The translations under genes were made by a program, and so were the position numbers. The notes below the pieces were generated by a model. The model did no database searches, was not told the DNA's origin, and saw only the letters and a program-made list of their open reading frames with translations. A stretch of DNA of 64,000 nt from Salvator merianae (taxonomy: Eukaryota > Chordata > Lepidosauria > Squamata > Teiidae), in contig QVOM02000073.1 of NCBI GenBank assembly GCA_003586115.2, positions 28,967,298-29,031,297 of the forward strand. The letters run 5' to 3'. Of the stretch, positions 1 through 9,503 are shown in pieces (position 1 is the first letter of the stretch; each line of letters opens with the position of its first letter).

Positions 1-1499
1 TTCTTTAGCGAAAATGAAATCCGACAAAATATTTATATTTTTTTGCATTTTCACATTTTTTGCTATGTTTAAACCATGAAAATGGCATTTTCAATGGGGA
101 ATCATTGTGAAAAATGTGAAAAAGGATGTGAAAAATGCATTTTTCAACAATGAATTTTGCTGATGAAGCGAAAATGCATATTTCCGTTCAAAAATTAATT
201 GATTTTTTTTTTAATGCACTATTGGACACTACTTGAGTGTGGTTTTCATGTTTTTTCATGAATTTTGAGCAGAGTGTGTGGAATTCAGTTGAGTTGAGTT
301 GAGTTGGCCACTGGTGTGTGTTTTGTCTGCTTGCTAGTATTTGCTATGTTTAGTGTGAGGTGTATCTGGTGACTGTGTGATTGGGGTGCTGCAGTTGGTT
401 TCTGAGTGAAAGCAGAGTGCTTTCTGATGTGTGTGTGTGTGTGTGTGTGCATGCACATGTGCTCCTTTTAGTGCCCATATAATTACTCTGCACACAGCTT
501 CTTCTGTATACAGCTATTTCTTTGGTACAGTTTTTTTCTGTGCACACATTTTAAAGACTTGACGACAAAGATGTTGACAGTAAGTCAGAGACTTTAATGA
601 TCAAGTGGAAAAGAGTTGCTGCCATCTTCATCCTCTTTAGAAATAATCAAAGATAAGAGACATTCTTAGTACCATTTGACAATTATTACCACATAGCAAT
701 TATCTAGGTAAAGAGATAAGCCTTTAATAGGTACCTAAAAGTTGTAAATATAGGTGTCTCACAACTAGCAGAAGATAAGCTTGAGTGAGGACTCAGCTTG
801 AAGAAAGCAAGCAAAATAAAAGGTAACAGGAGCTTGACAAGAGAATTTGGAGGGATAACTGCTAGTGTGCTGATGAGTTTGTGGGGTGGATCTGCTGTGT
901 TTTGGAGAGTTTGTTTGATACTTGGTGTGTAACTGGTTTAGGGGCTGAAGGGTGGCTGGTTTTTTAGTTGAGTCCTGAGAACATGGATAAGGGGCTTACA
1001 GTTGCTGCTGACTCTGTGGAGCTAGTGGGAGGAGCAGGGAAAAGCAAGGTCCATTTGAGTGCCTCATATGCCCAACAGTGTGCAAATGATAAGTAGCAAC
1101 AAAATATTAATAATTAAAAGGTCATGAAGGTAGACAGCCAGCAGGGCAAGGGGTTTCTCCTGTGTTCTATATTAGGCATCACATATATGAATATCTACCT
1201 GCTGAGCAGAAGTCCTGGGTGTGTGCTTGGTGTAATGAACTCTTCTTAGAAAACATGGTTCTTTCCTTAAATCCAAGAGAGAGGTAGGTATGTGGATGAG
1301 ACTTTAGGAATGGAATAGAAGAATTCTATGATGGGCAGCCCCTCAGCTGCCTTAGTGAGTTGAGGTGTCAGGCAGGGAGGATTTCAAGCTGAAGAAACGG
1401 GTCAGGCTCCCAAAGATGAGAAACCTGCCTTAGATGGTATGCCTATATTGTTTTGCACTAAGATGACTCCTCCACAGGGGGAGAGGGTTGTTGTACTGA
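1..1499. other. AT-rich non-coding DNA with short simple repeats
   Basis: I see no gene. The first 200 bases are rich in AAAATG and GCATTTT words that partly pair with each other, which may be the remnant of an inverted-repeat transposon cut by the window edge. A GTTGA-type repeat lies at about 287-306 and a (TG)n run at 428-449. The rest shows no motif that I recognise. Confidence 0.5.
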
Positions 1500-3508
1500 T
1501 GAATTGATTATAATAAATATAGACAGACAGGTTTGTGATGAACATTTTGATCACTTGGTGACTTGCCTACCAGGTGCAAAAGTTGAAGACATCACACAGC
1601 ATCTAGATAGGCTAATAGGCAATGTTGGAGACAAGCCAGTGGCTGTGGTGCACAGTGGCACCAGTGACATTGGAAAGGAAAAGCAGGAGGTCCTGGATGC
1701 CAAACTAAGGTTGTCAGGTAGAGGACTGGAGTCCAGGACATCCAAAGTTGCATTCTCAGAAATGCTACCTGTCCCAAGCCCAGGACCAGCCAGACAGGCA
1801 GATCTCTGGGACCTCAATGTGTGGATGCAACATATTTGGAACATCAAACCTATATAAAAGGGATGGGCTACTCTTGAACCAAGTTGGAAGACAGCTGCTG
1901 GTGCTTAATATTAAAAAGGTTGTATAGCAGCTTTTAAACTGATCTCTGGGGGAAAAGCAACAGGAGCTGGTTAGCATCTGGCTCAGGAAAGTGCACAATT
2001 GAATGAGGAGGGTTGGAATTATGCACATGGTACTGAGTGAAGTGGGGAGTTCAATAATAATATACAAGCTGAAAGATATAAGGGGCAGTCTAAAAGTTCA
2101 CATGTTCTTATAGATGTATGTTTGCACCCAAGGAATGCATACAAATGTCTATATGATAATGCTAGAGGCCCCTAGAGTGCTTGAAGATGGATGAAAAAAT
2201 AGACATTATTGGCATAACCGAAACCTTATGAACTGAAGAAACCTAATGGGATACAGCTATCCCAGGATACAAACTCTACAGAAAAGACAAGAAAGCATGA
2301 ATTGGAGGTGTACATTAAAGGAGAGATGAAATCTAATGAACTAGAATATCTAGGTGAATTAAACCTTTCCATAGAGGCTTTCATGGTAAGAATACCAGAT
2401 GAGAAAGCAAGTTTAATACTAGGGGCATGCTATTGCCCTCCTAACCAAACTCCCTAGGGATATCAGTTTTGGGAAAATGAGGTCAGAGAGGCATCTAAAA
2501 ATGAAGGGATTATAATAATGAGTGATTTCAACTATTATAATATAGAGTAGGTGAACTCTTGTTCAACTCATGAGAAAGAGAAAAAAAAACTCTAGATATG
2601 CTGAATGATTGTTCCTTAGAACAGATGGTTGGGAAATTAACCAGAGGAAAAAAATGAATCCTAGACCTGATCTTAAAGTATAAGATGTCACTATGGAACA
2701 GTGACCACAATGTGACAAAACTCAATATAAATATAAAGAACAAGCTGCCAATAAAATCTAACACAGAGACCTTAAACTTTCATAAGTAAACTTTACAGAA
2801 ATGAGTAAAAAGGAAAGTTATAGGGAAAGTTAAAAGTGTCCAGTCATTCCAAAATGCATGAAGACTATTTATAACCACAGTAATGGAGGCTCAAATAAAT
2901 GGTTACCTAAAAGATGAAAGGACACCATCAAGTACAAGAGAACACCAGAGTGAATTACAAGTTCAGTATGTAAAGTTAATCAAAGCAAGAAAAAATATTT
3001 CAGAAAATGGAAGGCTTGCACAAATGAGGAGAACAGGAAGAAACAAAACTTTTGGCATAACAAATGCAAGGTGGCCATTAGGAATACTAGGAAGGATTTT
3101 GAGAAACACATTGCTTAAAGCATTAAAAGAAATAACTTTAAGTACATCAAAAGCAGGAATCTACTGAGAAAAGTGGATGGACCTTTAGACAACAATGAAT
3201 AGAAACAAAATTAGCACATAGATTGTAGAGAGGCTAAATGAATTATTTACCTCAGTTTTCACTGAGGAGGACGGAGGGTGTTAGAGAAAGGGAAGAAGAC
3301 AGACAGAAGAATTAAATTGAATAGAATTCTTCAGAGTGTCAATCTCATCAGTCATGGAATAAGAGGGAAGGTTTTGTCCTGCACTGATAACGAAGCTAAA
3401 GGAGAGAAAACAGAACGTAGTAATAAATGAGCAGTTCTCAGAGAGGAAGGATGTAAAAATCTGGGATCCCCCAAGTTTCAGTATTGGGACCTGTGCTGTT
3501 TTTTTTTT

Positions 3509-3554
3509 AATTATTATTATTGTTGTTATTGTTATTATTATTATTATTATTATT

Positions 3555-3605
<51 letters not shown>
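3509..3605. repeat. Inverted trinucleotide microsatellite (TTA)n then (AAT)n
   Basis: A T-run is followed by (TTA/TTG)n and then switches to (AAT)n, so the two halves are complementary. A single strand could fold into a long A:T hairpin. It interrupts the reverse-transcriptase region of the decayed CR1. Confidence 0.9.
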
Positions 3606-4053
3606 TTGTAAATGATTTAGATGTAGGGATAAGCAGTGAGATGGAAGTTTGCTGACAGCACTGAATTATTTAAGGTAGTGAAAACTGAAGGAAATTTTGA
3701 ACAATTGCAGATTGACATTGGATGAGTGGGCACCCAAGTGACAAATAAGCTTCAATGTTAATAAGAGCTAGACTAAAAGGGATATTTGGGTTCTGGTGGA
3801 TAGCTGAATGAAAGTATTGACCTAGTGTACGACAACAGTGAAATAAGCAAATTCTGGTATAATTAGGAAGGAAATATAAAATATATCTCCATCCTTGTGA
3901 CACTCATTGAATATATGGTGAGGACACATTCAGAATATTTGGTTCTGGTCACCACACCTCAGAAAGGATATTGTGGAACTGGAAAAAGTGCAGAAAAGGG
4001 CAACCAGAATGACCAGGGGGCTTCAACATCTTTCTTACGAGAGCAGGTTGCAA

Positions 4054-4286
4054 TAGGGGTGTGCACGAAGGCACTTTCCCCTCTTCGCTTCGCAGTGCTG
4101 TGAAGCAAGGGAGCTTTGTTTTCGTGCGAAAACGAGAGGCTCGAAAAGGGAGCCTTTTGTTTTTGCGGCAAAAATCTTCACAGCGACCGACCGATCAGAA
4201 ACGGAGACAAATCAAGGCGAAGGGAAGACCTTCACCACCATCTTCGCGCGAAATTCGAAGTGCACGAAGCTTCGTGCACATCCCTA
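4054..4286. mobile_element. Non-autonomous hAT element (MITE), 233 bp
   Basis: The element begins TAGGGGTGTGCACGAAG and ends with the reverse complement of TAGGGATGTGCACGAAG, giving 17-bp terminal inverted repeats with one mismatch. It is flanked on both sides by the 8-bp duplication GGTTGCAA (4046-4053 and 4287-4294), the size made by hAT transposases. The TAGGG.TGTGCA end also fits hAT. Removing it and one GGTTGCAA restores the flanking CR1. The interior is richer in CpG than its surroundings and codes for nothing. Open frames of 60-130 codons across it are chance. Confidence 0.9.
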
Positions 4287-4345
4287 GGTTGCAACATCTA
4301 AGCCTATTCAGCCTTGAAATATCATGTTTAAGAGGGACTACCATT

Positions 4346-5304
4346 ATTAACACTGAAGACAAAGTGCCTGAAGGTGGCGTTTCCTCTGCCACCTTCCAAT
4401 CTCAAATGTGCTCCCATCTTTCCATAGTCTGCACAATAATGCGGGGCTTTGTCCTCAAATAATGTTTTCTCAAGTAAACCACATTGTAAGTAAGTATGAG
4501 AGTGGTATCTGAAATAGCTGTAGCTGTCCAGAACAGGAAGACTGTTGAAATGATGTGATTGAGGGAGTAAAGATGATCAACAGCACCTGTTTAGTAGGGA
4601 TGGCTAGGGACTGGCATTCTTCTTGGCTCCCTAACTGCTATCCTTCTTCTTCCAACATCACTAGATATGGTGAGTTATATATGTTTTTTTGTGAGCATTA
4701 AAGATCACCCTGAGCACATGCACACTTAGGGCTAGATTTATACTTACAAGTATCAGCCACAAAATAACTTGTTTCTATCCAACCCATTGTTAGCAACAGG
4801 TAGTAGCAATGGTTTCCATAATGTTACCCTTTTAGTTTTCACCAAAGCATCATGCTCTCAGCTTAAATTTAGAATCTAAATTTAAGATCGTGCACTCATA
4901 TTTGTTTATTTATATTTATATTTTATTGTGTGATAAGATTTGTTACATATTTGGTAATCTATTTGTAGTTTGTATCCCCCTCCTCATGTTTTGGAATCAG
5001 TTGTTTAGAATTCCATATCACACTATGTCAGGGTTCTGTTGCCCAACTCAATCAAGGGGACCTATCGCAGGCAGCAACTGGCTACATTTCTGATATGCAA
5101 ATTAATGCACGAGATAGTTGCTTGCAATCATGTCTCCATTCTGGGTGTTGGGGCTATATAGTAATATAAAATGATACTGCTACTACCATTGTTGCTCATG
5201 CAACATTGTATTGCTGCTGTTACATATTTTATTGCCGTTATTCAAGATAATGAACAAGATGGCTTTGTATTCGTTTTGTTGAGAAGAGCTTGTGGCTACT
5301 CTAT
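4346..5304. other. Non-coding, nothing recognised
   Basis: AT-rich DNA with no convincing coding frame, RNA gene or repeat family that I can name. Confidence 0.5.
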
Positions 5305-5731
5305 GGGTCTGTCTGCACAGAATGTCCCACATTCAAAGTAAGTGGGTTTGGAACAGCCAGGCCCATTGATTCTGAACCACAGGAAGACATGGGTGGAATC
5401 AACACTATGTTCACAACTGCGCTGATCCAGATCAAGCTATACCACAGCCTCAAAGCTCATGTGAGCCACACTCCTATGCCTCTAAGGACTAGGAACAAAT
5501 GTTTTTAGCCTCGTGGGCGATGCGTTTTGGCAACGTGCTATGATTTCTGCATGCCTCCTGTTCTGAATCATGGATGCTGGTCCTGCTGGTAGATCTACCG
5601 GTAATCTCAGTCAGGGCCTCTCTGATCAGGATCACCCTCTGTCTAAAGCAGATGGAGTCGTACCAGTAGGGGGCACAAATGCTTATTACATGAGCCCTTA
5701 ATGCAGATTAAGGGCCCACGCAGAAAGGGCT
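5305..5731. mobile_element. PIF/Harbinger-like non-autonomous element
   Basis: The left end GGGTCTGTCTGCAC and right end GCAGAAAGGGCT form imperfect terminal inverted repeats of the GGGCC..TTCTGCAC type seen repeatedly in this window. The element is bounded by TAT on both sides (5302-5304 and 5732-5734), a 3-bp duplication as expected for PIF/Harbinger. There is no transposase frame inside. Family assignment rests on end sequence and duplication length only. Confidence 0.6.
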
Positions 5732-7622
5732 TATATGAGCCAAACCAATACAAAAACTGGATTCCCTTCATTGTGTAAACTGATGTTTCATCCTGTAGCT
5801 AAGTTGAAAAGCCACATGTTTCAGCCCTGAACAGAGCTGCTATTCCCCTGTTCCACACTTCACAGCTGCAGACATGTGGTAAATGTATCAAAATACTCAC
5901 AGCTGATATGTAGTGTCAGTACTTTCTTTTGCAACTGTATTCTGTTTGTTCAAACCTGTAAGATTTCTCAGTTGGAGTAAATACCTCTTAGAACCTTAAA
6001 AAAAATGTTGCATCTATCAGCTTTGTACACAGAGAGGTGCAGGTTCAGTTCCTTTCTACCATATGAAGGGGAAAAGACATCTGAGTTGATAGACATTCCA
6101 TCTCTTGTGACAACTTATTTATAATATGCTATATTCTCCGGCTTCTGTAATTGAAATATTCCCATTTTAAAAAGTGGCAGTGTCACCATAAAATGGATAA
6201 AATTTTAAGATAGGTTGTGGTGTGCGTATGTGTGTATATAGAGATATATTCCAATTTATAAGTGAATATATGGAACTGAGACGAAGAAGCTGACACTAGC
6301 TGAATTGCCTGGTGAAAATATTCCTCTAGAAATCATTTTTAATAGTGTCAGTGGCATGAAAGAAGCTCCTTGTGTATATTACTGCAATTGTCATTTTTAA
6401 GGCACAAAAGTATTAGACATTTTCACCTGTGATGTTCTTAATAAAATTCAAATCTACTGTCAAATAGTTCCAAATTATTATTTTTAATTTATACTTTTTG
6501 TTTTATTGCATTAAAACACAAATTATTAAGGAATAAAAGACAAGTGTGCATTTTGTGGACTTGGAGCTGAGCCACAAAAAGACAAACTATAGTATATTAC
6601 TTTTTGAAAACTAATAAAATAGTTCTGGTTTTTGTTTATATTTGAACTAGTTTGCATTATGTTTCTTTTTGAATTGAGATAAAGTTGTGCTATAATATTC
6701 AATCACTCCTTCATCTTGATGAAGTTTCCATATCCATTGACCTCCAAATCCACTATGCCTCTACCTTTATTTTTCCAATTGTCTTTTATTTTGAAGGATC
6801 TGATAAAAGTTTTCCTTTTCAAATCCAGAAACAAACAAACCTGGGTCTAAGATCAAATCTTACCAAATGAGTGCCATCATTCTCAGCTTGCAACTGAACA
6901 TTAAGGCCTTTTCTGCACTTCCCCAACTGTTCCAGGACAGGGCAGAATACACTGTCCATTCTGGGACAGGTTACTGTTGGAGCAGAACAGGCTCATCCAC
7001 ATTCAAATTACCTGTTCCTTTTCAGGCCTGCTCACTGCCTCCAAAGAGCATCAGAGGCAGCATGGAGATTGTGAAGGCAGGGAATGGAAGTTCACAGTCT
7101 TCACAATTTCTATCCTGGCTATCTTTGAGGCAGACCCACTTTTGGCAGTGCTTTCTAAAGCACCACCCAAATAGATCCTTCATGGATACTGGACTATGGT
7201 GACATGCCTCTCTGGTGTGGTAGTGGTCCTTGACCAGTTGCAGATCTTATCATAGAGGTCTACATCTATACCATACTGAGGTGCCATTTTGAGCATCCTA
7301 GCCCAGTCTATACTTCATCCAGTGAGAAAAAAGCATGATTCGGGGTGTGGGACCTGCAAGCAAATAGCAAGCCTCTGTTCCAGAATATATCCTGGAATAG
7401 GTCCTAGTGTGGAAAAAGGGCTGAGGCACCATCCAGACAGGTGCTAATGTATCCCTAGGCAACAAAAGGACACAGCATCCAAATGTCTGAATGCACACAG
7501 CCACATTTGCACGAATGGCCTTTGCCACGAAATAGTCTCTCCACTGCCACAACCACCATCATAAGTAAACTTACTGAAATGCTTCTCCAATGATTCCTGC
7601 GGTCTTTCAGACATGGATTTCC
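5732..7622. other. Non-coding, with a possible inverted-repeat element near 6.9-7.4 kb
   Basis: No gene is visible. From about 6906 (GGCCTTTTCTGCACTTCC) to about 7410 (TAGTGTGGAAAAAGGGCT) the sequence looks like another Harbinger-type non-autonomous element, but I could not fix its ends or a target duplication. The rest is AT-rich and unremarkable. Confidence 0.4.
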
Positions 7623-7680
7623 CCTTCCTTCCTTCCTTCCTTCCTTCCTTCCTTCCTTCCTTCCTTCCTTCCTTCCTTCC
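7623..7680. repeat. (CCTT)n microsatellite
   Basis: About fourteen perfect CTTC units in a row. The reverse strand is a pure purine AAGG run, which produces a spurious repetitive open frame on the minus strand. Confidence 0.97.
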
Positions 7681-7790
7681 ATCATATGAATGGATGGAGA
7701 GGAGGACAAAGTTACTTCAGGGCTGAGAGCCCAGCCTGAACTCAAGGATGAACCAAAAAGAGCTGACTTCCACCCCCATTGTCACTTGGT

Positions 7791-8182
7791 GTTCGCAAGA
7801 GGAGGAAGGCTGCTGTCCTGAGACCAGGAATTGGAAAGGAATCTGGAAGAAAAATACTTGGCTCTGCCTGAGCATATAGCGGTGACCTAGAGAAGGAAAA
7901 ACTAGATCAGAAAAACTAGGTCAGAAAAACAAGGTCAGGAAAACAAGGTCAGGAAAACTAGGTCAGAGAACAGGGAAACGCCCTTCAGAAAACCCCTGCA
8001 GATTAGCATATTTGGCCACTCCCTTCAGCTGATAAAAACAGCAGACCACTGTTCATTTGAGTGTGTTCATAAGAGGAGGAAGGCTGCTGTCCTGAGACCA
8101 GGAATTGGAAAGGAATTTGGAAGAAGAATACTTGGCTCTGCCTGAGCATATAGCGGTGACCTAGAGAAGGAAAAACTAGGTC
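7791..8182 (+). repeat. 274-bp tandem repeat upstream of a CR1 LINE, cut by the gap
   Basis: A block beginning GTTC..AAGAGGAGGAAGG starts at 7791 and again at 8065, so the period is 274 bp. The second copy matches the first nearly perfectly for about 118 bp before it runs into the N gap. Within the first copy, at about 7905-7972, there are five 14-bp subrepeats of the form ACTAGGTCAGAAAA. Near the end of the unit is a TATA-like stretch (CTGATAAAAACAGCAG). Because the block lies directly upstream of CR1 ORF1, it could be a monomeric 5' untranslated promoter array like those of some LINEs. That role is an inference. Confidence 0.7.
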
Positions 8183-8883
8183 NNNNNNNNNNNNNNNNNN
8201 NNNNNNNNNNNNNNNNNNNNNNNNNNNNNNNNNNNNNNNNNNNNNNNNNNNNNNNNNNNNNNNNNNNNNNNNNNNNNNNNNNNNNNNNNNNNNNNNNNNN
8301 NNNNNNNNNNNNNNNNNNNNNNNNNNNNNNNNNNNNNNNNNNNNNNNNNNNNNNNNNNNNNNNNNNNNNNNNNNNNNNNNNNNNNNNNNNNNNNNNNNNN
8401 NNNNNNNNNNNNNNNNNNNNNNNNNNNNNNNNNNNNNNNNNNNNNNNNNNNNNNNNNNNNNNNNNNNNNNNNNNNNNNNNNNNNNNNNNNNNNNNNNNNN
8501 NNNNNNNNNNNNNNNNNNNNNNNNNNNNNNNNNNNNNNNNNNNNNNNNNNNNNNNNNNNNNNNNNNNNNNNNNNNNNNNNNNNNNNNNNNNNNNNNNNNN
8601 NNNNNNNNNNNNNNNNNNNNNNNNNNNNNNNNNNNNNNNNNNNNNNNNNNNNNNNNNNNNNNNNNNNNNNNNNNNNNNNNNNNNNNNNNNNNNNNNNNNN
8701 NNNNNNNNNNNNNNNNNNNNNNNNNNNNNNNNNNNNNNNNNNNNNNNNNNNNNNNNNNNNNNNNNNNNNNNNNNNNNNNNNNNNNNNNNNNNNNNNNNNN
8801 NNNNNNNNNNNNNNNNNNNNNNNNNNNNNNNNNNNNNNNNNNNNNNNNNNNNNNNNNNNNNNNNNNNNNNNNNNNNNNNNNNN
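8183..8883. other. Assembly gap (701 N)
   Basis: A run of 701 unknown bases. It begins inside the second copy of the tandem repeat and ends inside CR1 ORF1. The repeat array probably caused the gap, and the true length is unknown. Confidence 0.99.
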
Positions 8884-9351
8884 GAGGCAGCTGTGTGCAG
8901 ACCTGACATGACCTCACGAGAAGTGTGCTGCCTTCCCGGTGCACGAATCAAAGATGTAACCGAGAGGCTGCCAAGACTCTTCAGTCCTACAGACTATTAC
9001 CCGTTCCTACTAATATATGTAGGAACAAATGACACTGCAGGAAGGAACTTTGAAGCTATGTGCAGAGACTTTGAAGACCTGGGCAGGAAAGTGAAGGAAC
9101 TGGGAGTGCAAGTTGTCTTCTCTTCTATTCTCCCAGTGAATGGCCGTGGAACAGGAAGATGGAGCAGGATTCTACAGGTAAACAACTGGCAACATCGATG
9201 GTGCTACCAGCAAGGATTTGGATTTCTAGACCATGGACTAAACTACTTATATGATGGACTCCTTGCAAGAGATAGGCTCCATCTTACAAAGGCAGGAAAG
9301 CACATGTTTGGCAGGAGACTGGCTGCGCTCATCAGGAGAGCTTTAAACTAG
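8884..9351 (+). pseudogene. CR1 ORF1 protein, C-terminal SGNH-esterase-like domain (partial)
   Basis: The frame is open from the edge of the gap to a TAG at 9349-9351, so the N-terminus is missing from the assembly and the internal ATG at 8893 is not a reliable start. The visible part corresponds to the esterase-type domain found in CR1 ORF1 proteins. It has a CLPGARIKDV block, YVGTNDTAG (block with the GTND motif), SSILPVN and a C-terminal DRLHLTKAGK with the Asp and His expected of the catalytic triad. The nucleophile serine would lie in the gap. In CR1 elements this protein is thought to bind nucleic acid and lipid and to act in the retrotransposition particle. The visible part has no stop or shift, so it may or may not be intact overall. 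Confidence 0.8.
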
Positions 9352-9503
9352 GGCGAAAGGGAAAGGGAAGTAAAAGTCCAGAGAAAGATAAGCAGCTAAT
9401 AAATACAGATAAGGATCTTGCTACCAGAAATGAAAGGAAGGAACAAAGACACACAGTTTGGAAGGAAACTAAAGGAGTAAAGCTTGAAAGAGACATTTGT
9501 TGC

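Larger units (their letters stand above)
1500..4345 (+). mobile_element. Old, decayed CR1 LINE (ORF1 and ORF2 remnants)
   Basis: A broken CR1 element read on the plus strand. At 1504-1857 an open stretch of 117 codons resembles the SGNH-esterase-like part of CR1 ORF1, with a CLPGAKVEDI block and a degraded GT.D block. From about 2170 ORF2 remains can be followed through many stops and shifts: an ITET endonuclease block near 2215, MSDFNYYNIE near 2520, SDHN near 2700, a GIPQVSVLGPVL reverse-transcriptase block near 3465, an INDLD-like block near 3610 and a damaged FAD block near 3650. The C-terminal part (ATPQKGY..GKSAEKGNQNDQG type) lies at 3900-4020. It resumes after the nested MITE at 4287-4345. 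Decay is far advanced, so this copy is much older than the CR1 at 7.8-12.4 kb. Confidence 0.8.

Noticed and set aside
2883..3167. 94-codon open frame as an independent gene
   Set aside because: It lies within the decayed CR1 ORF2 and reads as a degraded portion of it.
7791..8182. CRISPR-like short regular repeats
   Set aside because: The 14-bp units are directly tandem without spacers, in a vertebrate LINE context.
8003..8951. Two long minus-strand open frames of about 300 codons
   Set aside because: Nearly all codons fall in the N gap. The open frame is an artefact of unknown bases.
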